Assembly (NCBI GenBank): GCA_031258195.1
Contig: JAIRNF010000020.1
Location: forward strand, 82,610-146,609
From: Prevotellaceae bacterium
GTDB lineage: Bacteria; Bacteroidota; Bacteroidia; Bacteroidales; UBA932
Length of the DNA: 64,000 nt
Reading direction: 5' to 3'
The notes beneath the pieces were generated by a model. The model worked only from the letters and a program-made list of their open reading frames with translations. It had not been told where the DNA came from and did not search any database. This document shows, one piece after another, positions 27,061 to 35,857 of this stretch. A program made the translations under genes and the position numbers. The stretch's first letter is position 1, and each line of letters begins with the position of its first letter.

Positions 27061-27990
27061 ATGGAAAATAAGGATTTATTGCTATCGGTTGTTGTTTGTA
27101 CGTATAATCGCGAGGCTTATGTGCTTGCCGCCTTAAACAGCATTGTAGCCCAAGATTTTGATAAAAGTAAGTATGAGCTGATACTGGTAAACAATAATAG
27201 TCCCGATAATACCGCCGCCCTATGCGAAAATTTTGGTAAAGATATCTCTGGTTTACAATACCGCTATGTGGTTGAGTACGAACCGGGTGTTTCGCAAGCT
27301 CGTAACCGGGGGGTTAAAGAAGCCCAAGCGCCTATCCTTGTTTTTATAGATGACGATGGCTGGGCAGAACCCAATCTTCTTAGCGTTATCTACAAATTTT
27401 ATCAGGAACATCCTGATGCTGCCGCTACCGGAGGACGCGTTTTTCCTGATTTTCAGAGTAAACGACCTCGCTGGATGTCGCACTTTTTAGTTCCGTTAAC
27501 CTCGTCGCTGGATATGGGCGACAGCGTTAAGGTATTTAAACGCCGTTATTTTCCTATGGGCGCAAACATGTCGTTTAAGACGGAGGCTTTTAAAGAGTAC
27601 GGGATGTTTCACCCCGGATTAGGTAGAATGAATCTGAATTTGGCTGGCGCGGAAGAAAAAGACTTGTTCTATCGGATAATGAATGTCGGAAAGAAAGTGT
27701 ATTATGTTCCCCAAGCTGTTGTTCATCATGCTGTTCCCGATTCTCGACTTACCTATTCGTTCTTTAAACGCCAGGCTGTTGGGATTGGGTTTAGCGAAAT
27801 GTACAGGGCAAAAAATATATCTACAGGAGAGTATATTCTTAGCCTCTTTTTAGAATGCTTAAAGTGGGGCGCAACATTTTTCTTAAGTCTGTTTTATCTT
27901 ATAACGCATAGACCACGAAAGGCTTGGCGGATAATCGTTTTTCGCTGGTATGTAAGCTCGGGTTTACTGGGGTTAAATAAAAAAATGTAA
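27061..27990 (+). CDS. Glycosyltransferase family 2
   Basis: A 309-residue protein with a GT-A domain: SVVVCTYNREAYVLAALNSI at the start, ILVNNNSPDNT for nucleotide binding, and the metal motif VFIDDDGW. The segment NLAGAEEKDLFYRI provides the conserved ED acid. A C-terminal hydrophobic stretch (YILSLFLECLKWGATFFLSLFYLIT) would anchor it to the membrane. It probably adds a sugar to a lipid carrier or glycan in the same pathway as the YfhO protein upstream. Confidence 0.9.
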   Translation: MENKDLLLSVVVCTYNREAYVLAALNSIVAQDFDKSKYELILVNNNSPDNTAALCENFGKDISGLQYRYVVEYEPGVSQARNRGVKEAQAPILVFIDDDGWAEPNLLSVIYKFYQEHPDAAATGGRVFPDFQSKRPRWMSHFLVPLTSSLDMGDSVKVFKRRYFPMGANMSFKTEAFKEYGMFHPGLGRMNLNLAGAEEKDLFYRIMNVGKKVYYVPQAVVHHAVPDSRLTYSFFKRQAVGIGFSEMYRAKNISTGEYILSLFLECLKWGATFFLSLFYLITHRPRKAWRIIVFRWYVSSGLLGLNKKM

Positions 27991-28108
27991 GCTTAAGTGG
28001 CTTATTTTAAGTGGTTGCTTTTTTAGTTTTTTATTGTAGCACAGTAGTTGTTTTGCTTTATATGGATATATTAAATAGCTATAAAACATAAAATTAAAAC
28101 CCATTTCA

Positions 28109-28172
28109 TCATTCCGAACGAAGAGAGGAATCTGTTGAGAAGCGGGTAGATTCCTCTCTTCGTTCGGAATGA
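28109..28172. repeat. Intergenic palindromic repeat, copy G (ACGAAGAG type)
   Basis: Two 25-base perfect arms, 28109-28133 and 28148-28172. Both arms carry the same substitutions relative to the other copies (TCATTCCGAACGAAGAGAGG instead of the TTTCGACCGAAGGGAG version), so pairing is kept. Confidence 0.94.
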
Positions 28173-28255
28173 CGAGAAAAGCTCAAAAAGGCTAAAAGAG
28201 TATAGATATTGTTTGAGATAGTTAGATTTATTATATAAAGATTAGCAAGAAGTTA

Positions 28256-29749
28256 ATGGGCATAGTTCTGAAACAAACGGTAAGAGGTTCTATATACACC
28301 TATATAGGAGCTGCGTTAGGATTTATTACGTTGGTTTTTATTCAGCCTCATGTTATAAATCCTGAACAGGTTGGGCTGATATATATGCTTAACGACCTTG
28401 CTGTGCTGTTTGCCACCTTTGCAGCGCTGGGCTTTAGCTCTACTATTCGTTATTTTCCATATTTTAGGAGTAAAGAACATAAGCATCATGGTTATCTATT
28501 CCTCGCTTTAATGGTTGCTTTAGTGGGTTTTTTATTAATATGCGCTGTTATTATACTGTTTAAAGACCAAATAGTTAGACAAAAATCACAGGAGTCTTTT
28601 TTATTTTCAGATTACTACTACTATCTAATACCGCTAACGTTATTCTTTCTTTATTTCAACATTTTCGATCTATTTGCGCGGGTAAACTATAATACCGTTT
28701 TCAGCCGGTTCTTACGAGAAGTTCTAAAACGCATCCTTGTACTATGCGCGTTTATGTTCTTGCTATTTAAGGCTGTCGATTTTGATGGATTCATGCCGAT
28801 ATGGCTTGTAGCCAATATCTTACCAACGTTTACCCTGCTGATTTATAGTTTTAAAATGGATACCTTCTCGTTTTTGCCCGATTTTAAGTTCTTAAAGCGG
28901 AATAAGCCGTTGGTAAAGAAGCTGATCAATATAAGCGGCTTTACTTTGCTTGTCGGTACCGCGCCATTTATCGTAGGGATGATTGATAGGTATATGGTTA
29001 ACCGGATGTACGGATTGAGCGACGCAGGTATTTACTCCATAATGTTTTACTTCTGTGCTATTATTACAATGCCAAGCCGGTCGCTATACAGTATTTCGAC
29101 TCCCGTAATTGCAGAAGCTTGGAAGCAGAGTGATAAAGCGTCGATAAAATCGCTTTATCATAAGACCTGTATTAACCAGCTTATTTTTGCCGTTTTGCTG
29201 TTGGTTGGGATATGGGGAAATGTAGATAATATATTCAACTACCTACCTATTTATGAGCCCGGAAAATACATTCTCTTTTTTATTGGTATTGCCAATGTGG
29301 TAGAGATGGGAACGGGGGTTAACGGTATAATAATAGCAACCTCTAAATACTACCGTTACGATGGGTTGTTTTACCTGCTGCTTATCGGTTTTACCATTTT
29401 TACAAACATGATTTTTCTTCCGCTTTACGGAATGACAGGTGCGGCTATAGCAACTGCTCTAACATCGATTATTTTTAATATTTTCCGGTATATTTTTGTT
29501 TGGCGGGTATTTAAAATGCAGCCTTTTGATTGGAGAAATTTGATGGTGGTAGTACTTGGTTTAATTGTTTACTTTATCTCAACGCTTATCCCTCAGCTGC
29601 CCAATTACGTAGTAGATATTGTTGTTCGGTCGGCGGCAATGGTTCTTGTATTTATACCTGTGGTATATTTCTTAAAACTATCAGACGATTTTAATTTCTT
29701 TCTGGAGAAATATTTAAAGAAGTTAACCGCCCTGTTTATTAAACGATAG
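28256..29749 (+). CDS. Oligosaccharide flippase family protein (second copy)
   Basis: A 497-residue protein with about 14 hydrophobic segments and the typical start (MGIVLKQTVRGSIYTYIGAALGFITLVFI) of polysaccharide flippases. The GMIDRYMVNRMYGLSDAGIYSIMF block is the usual cytoplasmic-to-membrane junction motif of the family. It sits among glycan genes and ends only 9 bases before the convergent GT2 gene. It should carry a lipid-linked repeat unit across the inner membrane; which one cannot be told. Confidence 0.9.
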   Translation: MGIVLKQTVRGSIYTYIGAALGFITLVFIQPHVINPEQVGLIYMLNDLAVLFATFAALGFSSTIRYFPYFRSKEHKHHGYLFLALMVALVGFLLICAVIILFKDQIVRQKSQESFLFSDYYYYLIPLTLFFLYFNIFDLFARVNYNTVFSRFLREVLKRILVLCAFMFLLFKAVDFDGFMPIWLVANILPTFTLLIYSFKMDTFSFLPDFKFLKRNKPLVKKLINISGFTLLVGTAPFIVGMIDRYMVNRMYGLSDAGIYSIMFYFCAIITMPSRSLYSISTPVIAEAWKQSDKASIKSLYHKTCINQLIFAVLLLVGIWGNVDNIFNYLPIYEPGKYILFFIGIANVVEMGTGVNGIIIATSKYYRYDGLFYLLLIGFTIFTNMIFLPLYGMTGAAIATALTSIIFNIFRYIFVWRVFKMQPFDWRNLMVVVLGLIVYFISTLIPQLPNYVVDIVVRSAAMVLVFIPVVYFLKLSDDFNFFLEKYLKKLTALFIKR

Positions 29750-29758
29750 GGTAGAAGT

Positions 29759-30790
29759 CTATTTATTTGACGTTAGCTTTCGTTTTTTCGACAGTAATAG
29801 TAGCTGCTGGAATAAAAGACCTACGGTTCTAAGGTTATATGACGCGAACGAAGGGAAAAATATTTTATGCTTTTGCCTTAACAAAACACAGAGCATTATC
29901 CACCTAGCCCATAAGAATGCTGAAAAATAGGATTTTTTATACCGTTTTACTTTTCTATCGGCAGCCGTTAATTTTTTAAACCATAAAGCAGTTTTATGTA
30001 AATCGTTTTTGCTAAGCAGGTTTTCTGTTTTTCCATCGAAGGAGTATAGCGAAAAAGACAGTTTATGAATTCTGAACTCCTCTTCGGATGGCGTTAGCCC
30101 CAGCTTTTTCATCTGTTTAAGAATGACGCGGTCTTTACTCTCTTGCTGTATAACTGTTTTCTCTTTCGAGACGTTAGTTTGATGCCACCTATACTGTAGC
30201 AGGAATTCGGGGATATTGGCAAATTCTGTCTGCTCCTCTAAGCGACACCATAAATCGTAATCTTCTGCGGCAATTACGTGTTCGTAAGGATTTTGCTTCA
30301 GCAGCTCCGATTTTGCTATAACTGACGGGTGATTGAACGGTACGCTGAAAAGTTGGTGTATCTTTATAAACTCCGATTTTATTTGGCTTAGATTGCCTCC
30401 CGTGACCTTGTTATCTTCATCAATAAGCGTTATCCACGATCCGCAAACGCCAACCTCAGGATGTTCTCTCATAAAGGCTTGCTGTCTTTCAAATCGTGTT
30501 GGGTTGCAAATGTCGTCAGCATCCATACGAACGATATACTCTCCATTACACAGCTTAACCCCTTTGTTTAACGTGTTTACAATGCCTATGTTTTGTTCGT
30601 TTTCGATATAACGAATTCTGCTATCGTTGTACGACAGGATTATTTCTTTGCTGCTATCTGTAGAGCCGTCGTTAATGAGCAGTAATTCAAAATGGGCATA
30701 CGTTTGGTTCAGTACGCTATCTACCGCTTGCGACAAGTAGCGTTCTGCATTGTAAACGGGCATTAGAACGGAAATGGTAGGTGGTTTCAT
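29759..30790 (-). CDS. Glycosyltransferase family 2 (last gene of LicD operon)
   Basis: A 343-residue GT-A enzyme with ISVLMPVYNAERYLSQAVDSV at the N-terminus, LLINDGSTDSS, and the metal-binding VRMDADDI near residue 95. The catalytic region AAEDYDLWCRL follows. The C-terminal 80 residues are basic and partly hydrophobic (WARWIMLCVLLRQK). Its ATG overlaps the stop of licD-like gene by 4 bases, showing tight translational coupling. It likely adds the sugar that carries, or is next to, the phospho-substituent placed by the LicD protein. Confidence 0.9.
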   Translation of the reverse strand: MKPPTISVLMPVYNAERYLSQAVDSVLNQTYAHFELLLINDGSTDSSKEIILSYNDSRIRYIENEQNIGIVNTLNKGVKLCNGEYIVRMDADDICNPTRFERQQAFMREHPEVGVCGSWITLIDEDNKVTGGNLSQIKSEFIKIHQLFSVPFNHPSVIAKSELLKQNPYEHVIAAEDYDLWCRLEEQTEFANIPEFLLQYRWHQTNVSKEKTVIQQESKDRVILKQMKKLGLTPSEEEFRIHKLSFSLYSFDGKTENLLSKNDLHKTALWFKKLTAADRKVKRYKKSYFSAFLWARWIMLCVLLRQKHKIFFPSFASYNLRTVGLLFQQLLLLSKKRKLTSNK

Positions 30791-31566
30791 CTAATGCTTT
30801 TTATTTCTTGATGATGAACCTGTCTTTTTTCGGGTGGCGGCGGAGTCATGTAGTTTTCGCCGAAGTTGGCTATTAGATAGCGGTTCCAATCTCCGGGGCA
30901 GGGAAGAACTTCTACCTCAAACTCCACCTCCGAGAGGGGAAAGATCATATCATATGTATAGATTTGCTTGGATTTTTGACCGAAAACATACATATAGTGT
31001 TTTGCCCTGAATGTTTTGGTTAAAAATCGATAGAGCGAAATTATAAGTTTGAGAATATAGAAAAAAGGATACGCAATAACACGTTTAAACCCGCCTTTTA
31101 CTATAGCGAAATGGCTCTTTACAAAGTATTTGTTTAATATCTTCCTGATTTTTGGGAAAGCCGGTTCTATTGGAAAAATATCAATAAACAGCCCGTTATA
31201 TTTTTGTCTAGATATCAGCTTATTGTTTTCGATTGCTTCCGAATTTAAATCAAATACTTTGGCAAAGTAATAGGGATAGCTTTTGTCTTTTTTTCGGGCT
31301 TGTACTACGAGGTGGCTGGGTAGCTCTTGCTCTAGGGCTGAGAGTAGTTTTTTGTAGTCTTTGCGGAGAATTTCAGTATCGAAGTCATCATCCCAGGGGA
31401 TAAAACCTTTATGCCTGACTGCGCCCAAAAGGGTTCCGCCGTTAATCCAAATGGGTATATGATGTTTCTTACATATTTTTTCAACCTCGCTATAAATCTC
31501 CAGCATACGGTGTTGAGCTTTACGCAACATCGAACTTTCTGGATTATAGAGAGAGAAGTCTTCCAT
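30787..31566 (-). CDS. LicD-family phosphotransferase
   Basis: A 259-residue protein with all family blocks: WINGGTLLGAVRHKGFIPWD followed by DDFD (metal and nucleotide binding, near residue 40-65), GLFIDIFPIE, and the C-terminal FPLSEVEFEVEVLPCPGDW...YLIANFGENYM. LicD enzymes transfer a phospho-alcohol (phosphocholine in pathogens, ribitol phosphate in relatives) from a CDP carrier to a surface sugar. A LicC-like nucleotidyltransferase gene lies 6 bases upstream, which supports a CDP-activated donor. The identity of the alcohol is not shown. Confidence 0.9.
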   Translation of the reverse strand: MEDFSLYNPESSMLRKAQHRMLEIYSEVEKICKKHHIPIWINGGTLLGAVRHKGFIPWDDDFDTEILRKDYKKLLSALEQELPSHLVVQARKKDKSYPYYFAKVFDLNSEAIENNKLISRQKYNGLFIDIFPIEPAFPKIRKILNKYFVKSHFAIVKGGFKRVIAYPFFYILKLIISLYRFLTKTFRAKHYMYVFGQKSKQIYTYDMIFPLSEVEFEVEVLPCPGDWNRYLIANFGENYMTPPPPEKRQVHHQEIKSIR

Positions 31567-31572
31567 TTTGTG

Positions 31573-32235
31573 CTATGCTTTGCTGTTGATAATAGAATCG
31601 AAGTTATTAATGGCTAAGTCAAGATCTTCGGGGGTATCTATTTCGTAGCAAACAATGTTGTGGTAAGCTAAGGGAAGGAAAGGCACTATTTCTGTAAATA
31701 CATATTTACCATCGGCTTTAATGGGGATGTTTTTTAAATATGCTATACCTGTCCACTCATAATTTCCTCTGGGTGTACGGTGGAACTTCGTTATTTTTCC
31801 GCTTGGCTCATTAATGGTTACAAAAACGGCGTCTTCGGTTTTTGCTTGGGTGATACCGATTACAGATTCTTCTCCGTTACATTTTTCAAGGAATGTATCA
31901 AAGCTTGCTTTTTCGATAAGCAGATCGCCATCTATGATAATAAAGGGATATTTAAGATCGTGCGTACCCAGATGAACGCTAAAGGCATTAGAGGTGGTTT
32001 TGTAGTCGGGGTTACGTACAAACACAACATCATCGCGAATTTTTCGAACTAAGTCGATAACCTTATGCTCCATAAAACCCACTATAATTCTTATATCTTC
32101 GACCTTTTTTAGCAGTTCTAACTGATATTCAATTAATGTTTTACCATTAATTTCAATCAAACATTTGGGAATATTCAAGCCTAGACGAGAGCCTAAGCCT
32201 GCGGCACTTATAATAGCGTGTTTATCGTTCTGCAT
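31573..32235 (-). CDS. LicC-like CTP:phospho-alcohol nucleotidyltransferase
   Basis: A 220-residue single-domain nucleotidyltransferase. The N-terminal AIISAAGLGSRLGLNIPKCLI is the signature nucleotide-binding loop with the catalytic lysine, and FIIIDGDLLI supplies the metal-binding aspartates. Size and pattern fit LicC and related CDP-donor synthases better than the longer sugar-1-phosphate enzymes. It should activate the phospho-alcohol that the LicD protein then transfers. Its start overlaps the end of the HAD gene by 28 bases. No choline kinase or choline transporter gene is next to it. Confidence 0.82.
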   Translation of the reverse strand: MQNDKHAIISAAGLGSRLGLNIPKCLIEINGKTLIEYQLELLKKVEDIRIIVGFMEHKVIDLVRKIRDDVVFVRNPDYKTTSNAFSVHLGTHDLKYPFIIIDGDLLIEKASFDTFLEKCNGEESVIGITQAKTEDAVFVTINEPSGKITKFHRTPRGNYEWTGIAYLKNIPIKADGKYVFTEIVPFLPLAYHNIVCYEIDTPEDLDLAINNFDSIINSKA

Positions 32236-32813
32236 AGCGCATCTTCATTAAATGTAACAAAATTAGAGAGTTCTAAAAGCGTTTGGTTTGGGCAATGTGT
32301 TGCTCCATAAGCAATGCTTATGTCTGCTTGTTGAAACATGCCTACATCTCCCATTCCGTCGCCAATGGCAACAACGCGGTTAAAGCCTTTCGCCCTAATA
32401 TCATCAACAGCATCTGCCTTGTCGAGGATTTTTTCAATACCATCAAGCTTATCTTCTGTATATTTAGCAACCGACGAGTATATGGGGCAGCCAATTTTTT
32501 GTGCGAGCTCTTCTATCCAAATATCTAAGTTCCCGGTAGCGATAAAACAGCACTCCTTATTGTTTGAAACGAATTGCACCACCTTATCGTACAGTTTAAC
32601 TTGCGAGACTATTGCTTTAACCCTTGATATGGGAACCTCTGCAAGTATTCGGCAGCGTAGCTTAAAGGAGTTAACAAACGGAATTATTCCGTTTATTGTG
32701 GCTAGTGTAAGCGCTTCAAACTCTTGGTATAGGTCGATATCGCGGGCAATAAGAGGTAATATCTCTTGTCGTGTCAACGTTCCGTCCAAATCGAAACAAA
32801 AAGCTGTTTTCAT
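32208..32813 (-). CDS. HAD-superfamily (subclass IB) phosphatase
   Basis: A 201-residue protein with the HAD motifs in order: motif I FDLDGTLT (nucleophile D8), motif II CCFIATGNLD, motif III lysine around KYTEDKLDGIEK, and motif IV IGDGMGDVGMF. The helical cap between residues 15 and 75 makes it subclass IB, as in SerB. It should hydrolyse a small phosphomonoester. In this operon it may provide or trim the alcohol part of the substituent. Substrate is inferred only from context. Confidence 0.85.
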   Translation of the reverse strand: MKTAFCFDLDGTLTRQEILPLIARDIDLYQEFEALTLATINGIIPFVNSFKLRCRILAEVPISRVKAIVSQVKLYDKVVQFVSNNKECCFIATGNLDIWIEELAQKIGCPIYSSVAKYTEDKLDGIEKILDKADAVDDIRAKGFNRVVAIGDGMGDVGMFQQADISIAYGATHCPNQTLLELSNFVTFNEDALCRTINTLL

Positions 32814-32825
32814 CTGTGTAGCCGT

Positions 32826-33560
32826 TTACCGTTTGAGAATAAAATAGAATTGTGTTGTTTCTGCGTTTTCCGGAACCGAAGGATAGGCAAATCCCGATTC
32901 TTCTAGTTTAAAACCATTGTCATTAAATATTTTGAGTAGCGCTTCATACTCAGGTATCGTTCTGTAAATAGCGGTATATTTTTGTTGTAAGTTATCCGAC
33001 CAAAAGCCGTTTAGCGTTAATCTCTCCGGTATCAGCGCAACAGACTCCCGGATATATATTCTGGCATTTGGCGCTGATATTTTGCAAAACAGCCCGTATA
33101 AGGCTTTTACCTCATCATCGTTAAGGTATGTTGACACGCCCATCGTCATCAACAAGCTATAGCCAACGCCAATTAAATGCGGGTTTTCAGCTAATGAGCC
33201 AGTATCCCCTTCTATAAATTGAAAATTAGCATTTTCAGCGAACTTGGTTTTTGCAAGGGCAATTAGCTCGTCAGAAATGTCAACACCTAAATAGCTGCCA
33301 ATATTGCCGCGTAAGGCTTCAGCGAATCGACCAAATCCGCAACCAAACTCAAAAACCTTCTCGTTTAAGTTTAGCTCGAGTTTTGGGATGATATGTTCTT
33401 TTTCGTGGCTATCTCTTTTTTTAGAGGCTTCGCTATCTGTTTGTAGGTTTACTGTTGAAAGGGAATCTTTAAGTGCTTTTGCCCTTTCATTATAAAAATC
33501 TTTAACCTGTTTGGTGTTAATCTCAACGACTTTACCGTATATTCGTGTTTTATCGCTCAT
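32826..33560 (-). CDS. Class I SAM-dependent methyltransferase (first gene of LicD operon)
   Basis: A 244-residue protein. The SAM-binding motif I is VFEFGCGFGRFAEAL, with the acidic loop end GVDISDELI and motif IV region YSLLMTMGVSTYL. The N-terminal VKDFYNERAKAL helix is typical of small-molecule or sugar methyltransferases in polysaccharide loci. It is the promoter-proximal gene of a five-gene minus-strand run, 12 bases before the HAD gene. It might methylate the sugar or the amino-alcohol; an N-methylation giving a choline-like group is a guess. Confidence 0.82.
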   Translation of the reverse strand: MSDKTRIYGKVVEINTKQVKDFYNERAKALKDSLSTVNLQTDSEASKKRDSHEKEHIIPKLELNLNEKVFEFGCGFGRFAEALRGNIGSYLGVDISDELIALAKTKFAENANFQFIEGDTGSLAENPHLIGVGYSLLMTMGVSTYLNDDEVKALYGLFCKISAPNARIYIRESVALIPERLTLNGFWSDNLQQKYTAIYRTIPEYEALLKIFNDNGFKLEESGFAYPSVPENAETTQFYFILKR

Positions 33561-33682
33561 CTGCTTTTTCTTTAATATACAAAACTAGCTATAAATTGGT
33601 TTTATTGGGTATTTTTCTTTTGAGGCAGTAATGGATTTATACTACATCATCGAATATTCTGTGAAAAAAGTCTGCCATCAAC

Positions 33683-33714
33683 TTTGTGCATAATTGAAAA
33701 AGTTACTATATTTG
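33683..33714 (+). promoter_or_regulatory. Bacteroidota-type promoter for tRNA-Gly
   Basis: TTTG at 33683-33686 and TATATTTG at 33707-33714 are 20 bases apart, an excellent match to the -33/-7 consensus, 15 bases before the mature tRNA 5' end. Confidence 0.8.
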
Positions 33715-33729
33715 CAATCTCAAATTAAT

Positions 33730-33802
33730 GCGGAAATAGCTCAGTTGGTAGAGCATAACCTTGCCAAGGTTAGGGTCGCGAGTTCGAGTCTCGTTTTCCG
33801 CT
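33730..33802 (+). tRNA. tRNA-Gly (anticodon GCC)
   Basis: Full cloverleaf: acceptor GCGGAAA (33730-33736) with TTTCCGC (33795-33801), D arm with AGCTCAGTTGGTAGAGC, anticodon stem TAACC/GGTTA around loop TTGCCAA with GCC at 33763-33765, and T loop GTTCGAGTC. The discriminator is U at 33802 and the CCA end is not encoded. Confidence 0.97.
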
Positions 33803-33807
33803 CATGT

Positions 33808-33834
33808 AAAGCCGATCATTACTAATCGGCTTTT
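33808..33834 (+). terminator. Terminator after tRNA-Gly
   Basis: AAAGCCGAT at 33808-33816 pairs with ATCGGCTTT at 33825-33833, followed by TTCTTTTA. Confidence 0.8.
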
Positions 33835-33856
33835 CTTTTACAGTCGGCGAATTAGT

Positions 33857-33887
33857 AATCCCCGCACTACCATAGTGCGGGGATTTT
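33857..33887. terminator. Second strong hairpin between the tRNA genes
   Basis: A 13-bp perfect stem (AATCCCCGCACTA at 33857-33869 with TAGTGCGGGGATT at 33873-33885) and a 3-base loop, followed by TT. It has no gene of its own in front of it, so it may insulate the tRNA-Leu or be left from a lost gene. Confidence 0.6.
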
Positions 33888-34050
33888 GCGTTTTGGTTGA
33901 AAACGGAAAAGCGAAAGGATTTTGGGGTAAAAGTGGGTGTTGTTTAGCTATTTTGCTAATAAAAGAGCTGGTTGTAGAGTTTAAGCTGAACAAAAAACAG
34001 AAAAAAGTAGATAGTTTACCGATTTTTTCTACTTTTGTGTTCGATTTTGA

Positions 34051-34136
34051 GCCCGAGTGGTGGAATTGGTAGACACGCAGGACTTAAAATCCTGTGGACA
34101 GTAATGTCCGTGCCGGTTCGATTCCGGCCTCGGGTA
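34051..34136 (+). tRNA. tRNA-Leu (anticodon TAA)
   Basis: An 86-base type II tRNA: acceptor GCCCGAG (34051-34057) with CTCGGGT (34129-34135), anticodon stem CAGGA/TCCTG with loop CTTAAAA and TAA at 34085-34087, a variable arm (TGGACAGTAATGTCCG), and T loop GGTTCGATTCC. The discriminator is A at 34136 and CCA is not encoded. A TACTTTTG -7 box lies at 34030-34037. Confidence 0.96.
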
Positions 34137-34139
34137 CGG

Positions 34140-34176
34140 AAAACTCCTGATAATTTAATGATTATCAGGAGTTTTT
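34140..34176 (+). terminator. Terminator after tRNA-Leu
   Basis: A 15-bp perfect stem (AAAACTCCTGATAAT at 34140-34154 with ATTATCAGGAGTTTT at 34161-34175) with a T run. The following 34177-34420 is AT rich; the only notable item is a tandem-like GTGTACT repeat near 34187-34206. Confidence 0.85.
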
Positions 34177-34420
34177 GCTTTTATAAGGTGTACTAAAAGT
34201 GTACTATATGACAAAAAACAGGCAAAAATAGGGTAAAATAGCAAACAAGCGAAAAATGTAATTATATGAAATACAGCATATTATTTTCTTTTGATTTCTT
34301 ATTTTTATACGAGTATGTACCTTGCTACGGTACTTTTTTAAAACGCTAAATCATTTAGAGATAAATATTTAGCGTTTTTCTTTTGTCTTCCGTGTTCGCA
34401 TTTTGAAGAAAGCCGATAGA

Positions 34421-35857
34421 TTAGGAAATATTTTCAGTATCGGTTCTTGAATATTTGTGTATTCCATCTATTATTTTTTCAGGTGTCAATAAATCCTTCG
34501 GATTATTGCCTATTATGTACGGAATATATTTCTCATTTTTTAGTTCAGAAATAATATTTGTTTTTGTATTTCCTTTTCCTGAATGGTGGAAAATTTGTCC
34601 TGTCACAATCAGAGAATACTTACTTTGTCCTTTTTGGAGCGACCTCAAAATATTTGTGTTTCCTAATTTTGTGTTATTAAAAAACTCAAGGTCCCAATCC
34701 GTAGTGGGAATGCCTATTTTTTCAAAATATTTATTCAACTCGTTTCTGATTAATGCTTGGTCTGAAATTTCTCCTAAAACGCAAATATTAAATGGAGTTG
34801 GAATATTTATCTCAGATATTTCATTGTTTGATTTTTCTCTTTCTTCTGGCTTTGATAATATTTCAATATTTGATCTATATTGTTCAACGATATTCTTCGC
34901 ATCTTCTAACTCCAATTCGGCCAATTCTCGCTTAAAGGCTTCATCTTTCAATTGAGAAAGTGATTTTTCGTATTCCGCAAATAATTCTTGATATTCTTCT
35001 TCTATCTTGGATAATTTTTCTTTACTATCAATTTTTGCGGAGATTTGAAGTTGCTGATTTCTAATAAATTTAATTAATCGTTTTTCATAAATAGATTCGA
35101 AGTTGTCCAAATCCATTTCATTCAAGCGTTTGAAAAACTCAAAATAATCAGCAGGAGAAAAAATATAAAAACATGTTGTTTCTTTGAACTCTAAAACTAA
35201 ATGAGTTAAGCAATTTTTTCCAGCTAATAATTCGTAATAATTGTCTGCTTTGAAGTCTTTATCGTCCTTGATTTCAACTATAACTGTTTCTTTTTTTGTT
35301 TTTAAGATAAAATCAGGATAGAAACCATATAAATAACCATCTTCTTTTTTATATGTAATGCTAAAATATTTAGCATCACTTTTTCCGTTTTTGAACCACC
35401 ATTGTAAATAATCATCCGAAGATTCCATATTTGTAATGAACTCTTTTTAAGGCCTTGACAGTTCTGAATTTCCGTTTTTATCTGTTTTTGCCAAAAAACA
35501 TTTTGAGTTTTCTTGTTTTAGAATGGATTTCTTGCTTGGATTAACTATTTCAAAGTTGGAAAATATATTGACAAACACGGGAACTTCCCAATTGGGATTT
35601 GTTATTGTTTCATCTGTTTTGGTCGGTAGATTTTTGTACAAACCTTTTGCGTCTCAATAACTTGTTTGAATTGCGAGTTATTTTCTTGATTTTGACTCGT
35701 TACAATAAGTTGGATAATATCATCATCACTGATATTTAATTCACTTCTGCGCCAACCTCTTATTGCTGTTTTCAAAATATTTTGCGAACGAGCAACTTCA
35801 TACGGAGCTACCGCTTGGCGAATAAATTTATTGTAGGTTGTACCAATCAGAAAGCGG
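34421..35857 (-). pseudogene. Truncated helicase/nuclease fragment (type III restriction-like C-terminus) plus extra domain
   Basis: The last 335 codons (34421-35428, MESSDDYLQWWFKNG...) are intact. They hold a PD-(D/E)XK nuclease-like motif (YPDFILKTKKETVIVEIKDD: D, then E-x-K), a coiled coil at about 125-200, and a compact C-terminal domain starting FNICVLGEISD that I do not recognise. The WWFKNG ... YPDFI spacing is that seen at the C-terminus of type III-like Res helicases. Upstream, related-looking sequence continues in broken frames: codons of 35447-35641 end in a stop at 35447, and another frame (FEYPDSRFLIGTTYNKFIRQAV) runs back to about 35857. The helicase motor itself is absent. AT content is higher than around. 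Probably foreign DNA. Confidence 0.6.

Noticed and set aside
9328..28172. Repeats as a CRISPR array
   Set aside because: The copies are palindromic, kilobases apart, and have no regular spacers or cas genes.
31573..32235. Sugar-1-phosphate nucleotidyltransferase of the RmlA type
   Set aside because: The protein is too short and is next to LicD, which fits a LicC-like role better. RmlA-specific blocks were not seen.
33761..34072. Open frame across the tRNA-Gly and its terminators
   Set aside because: It overlaps a certain tRNA and two hairpins and has no protein-like pattern.
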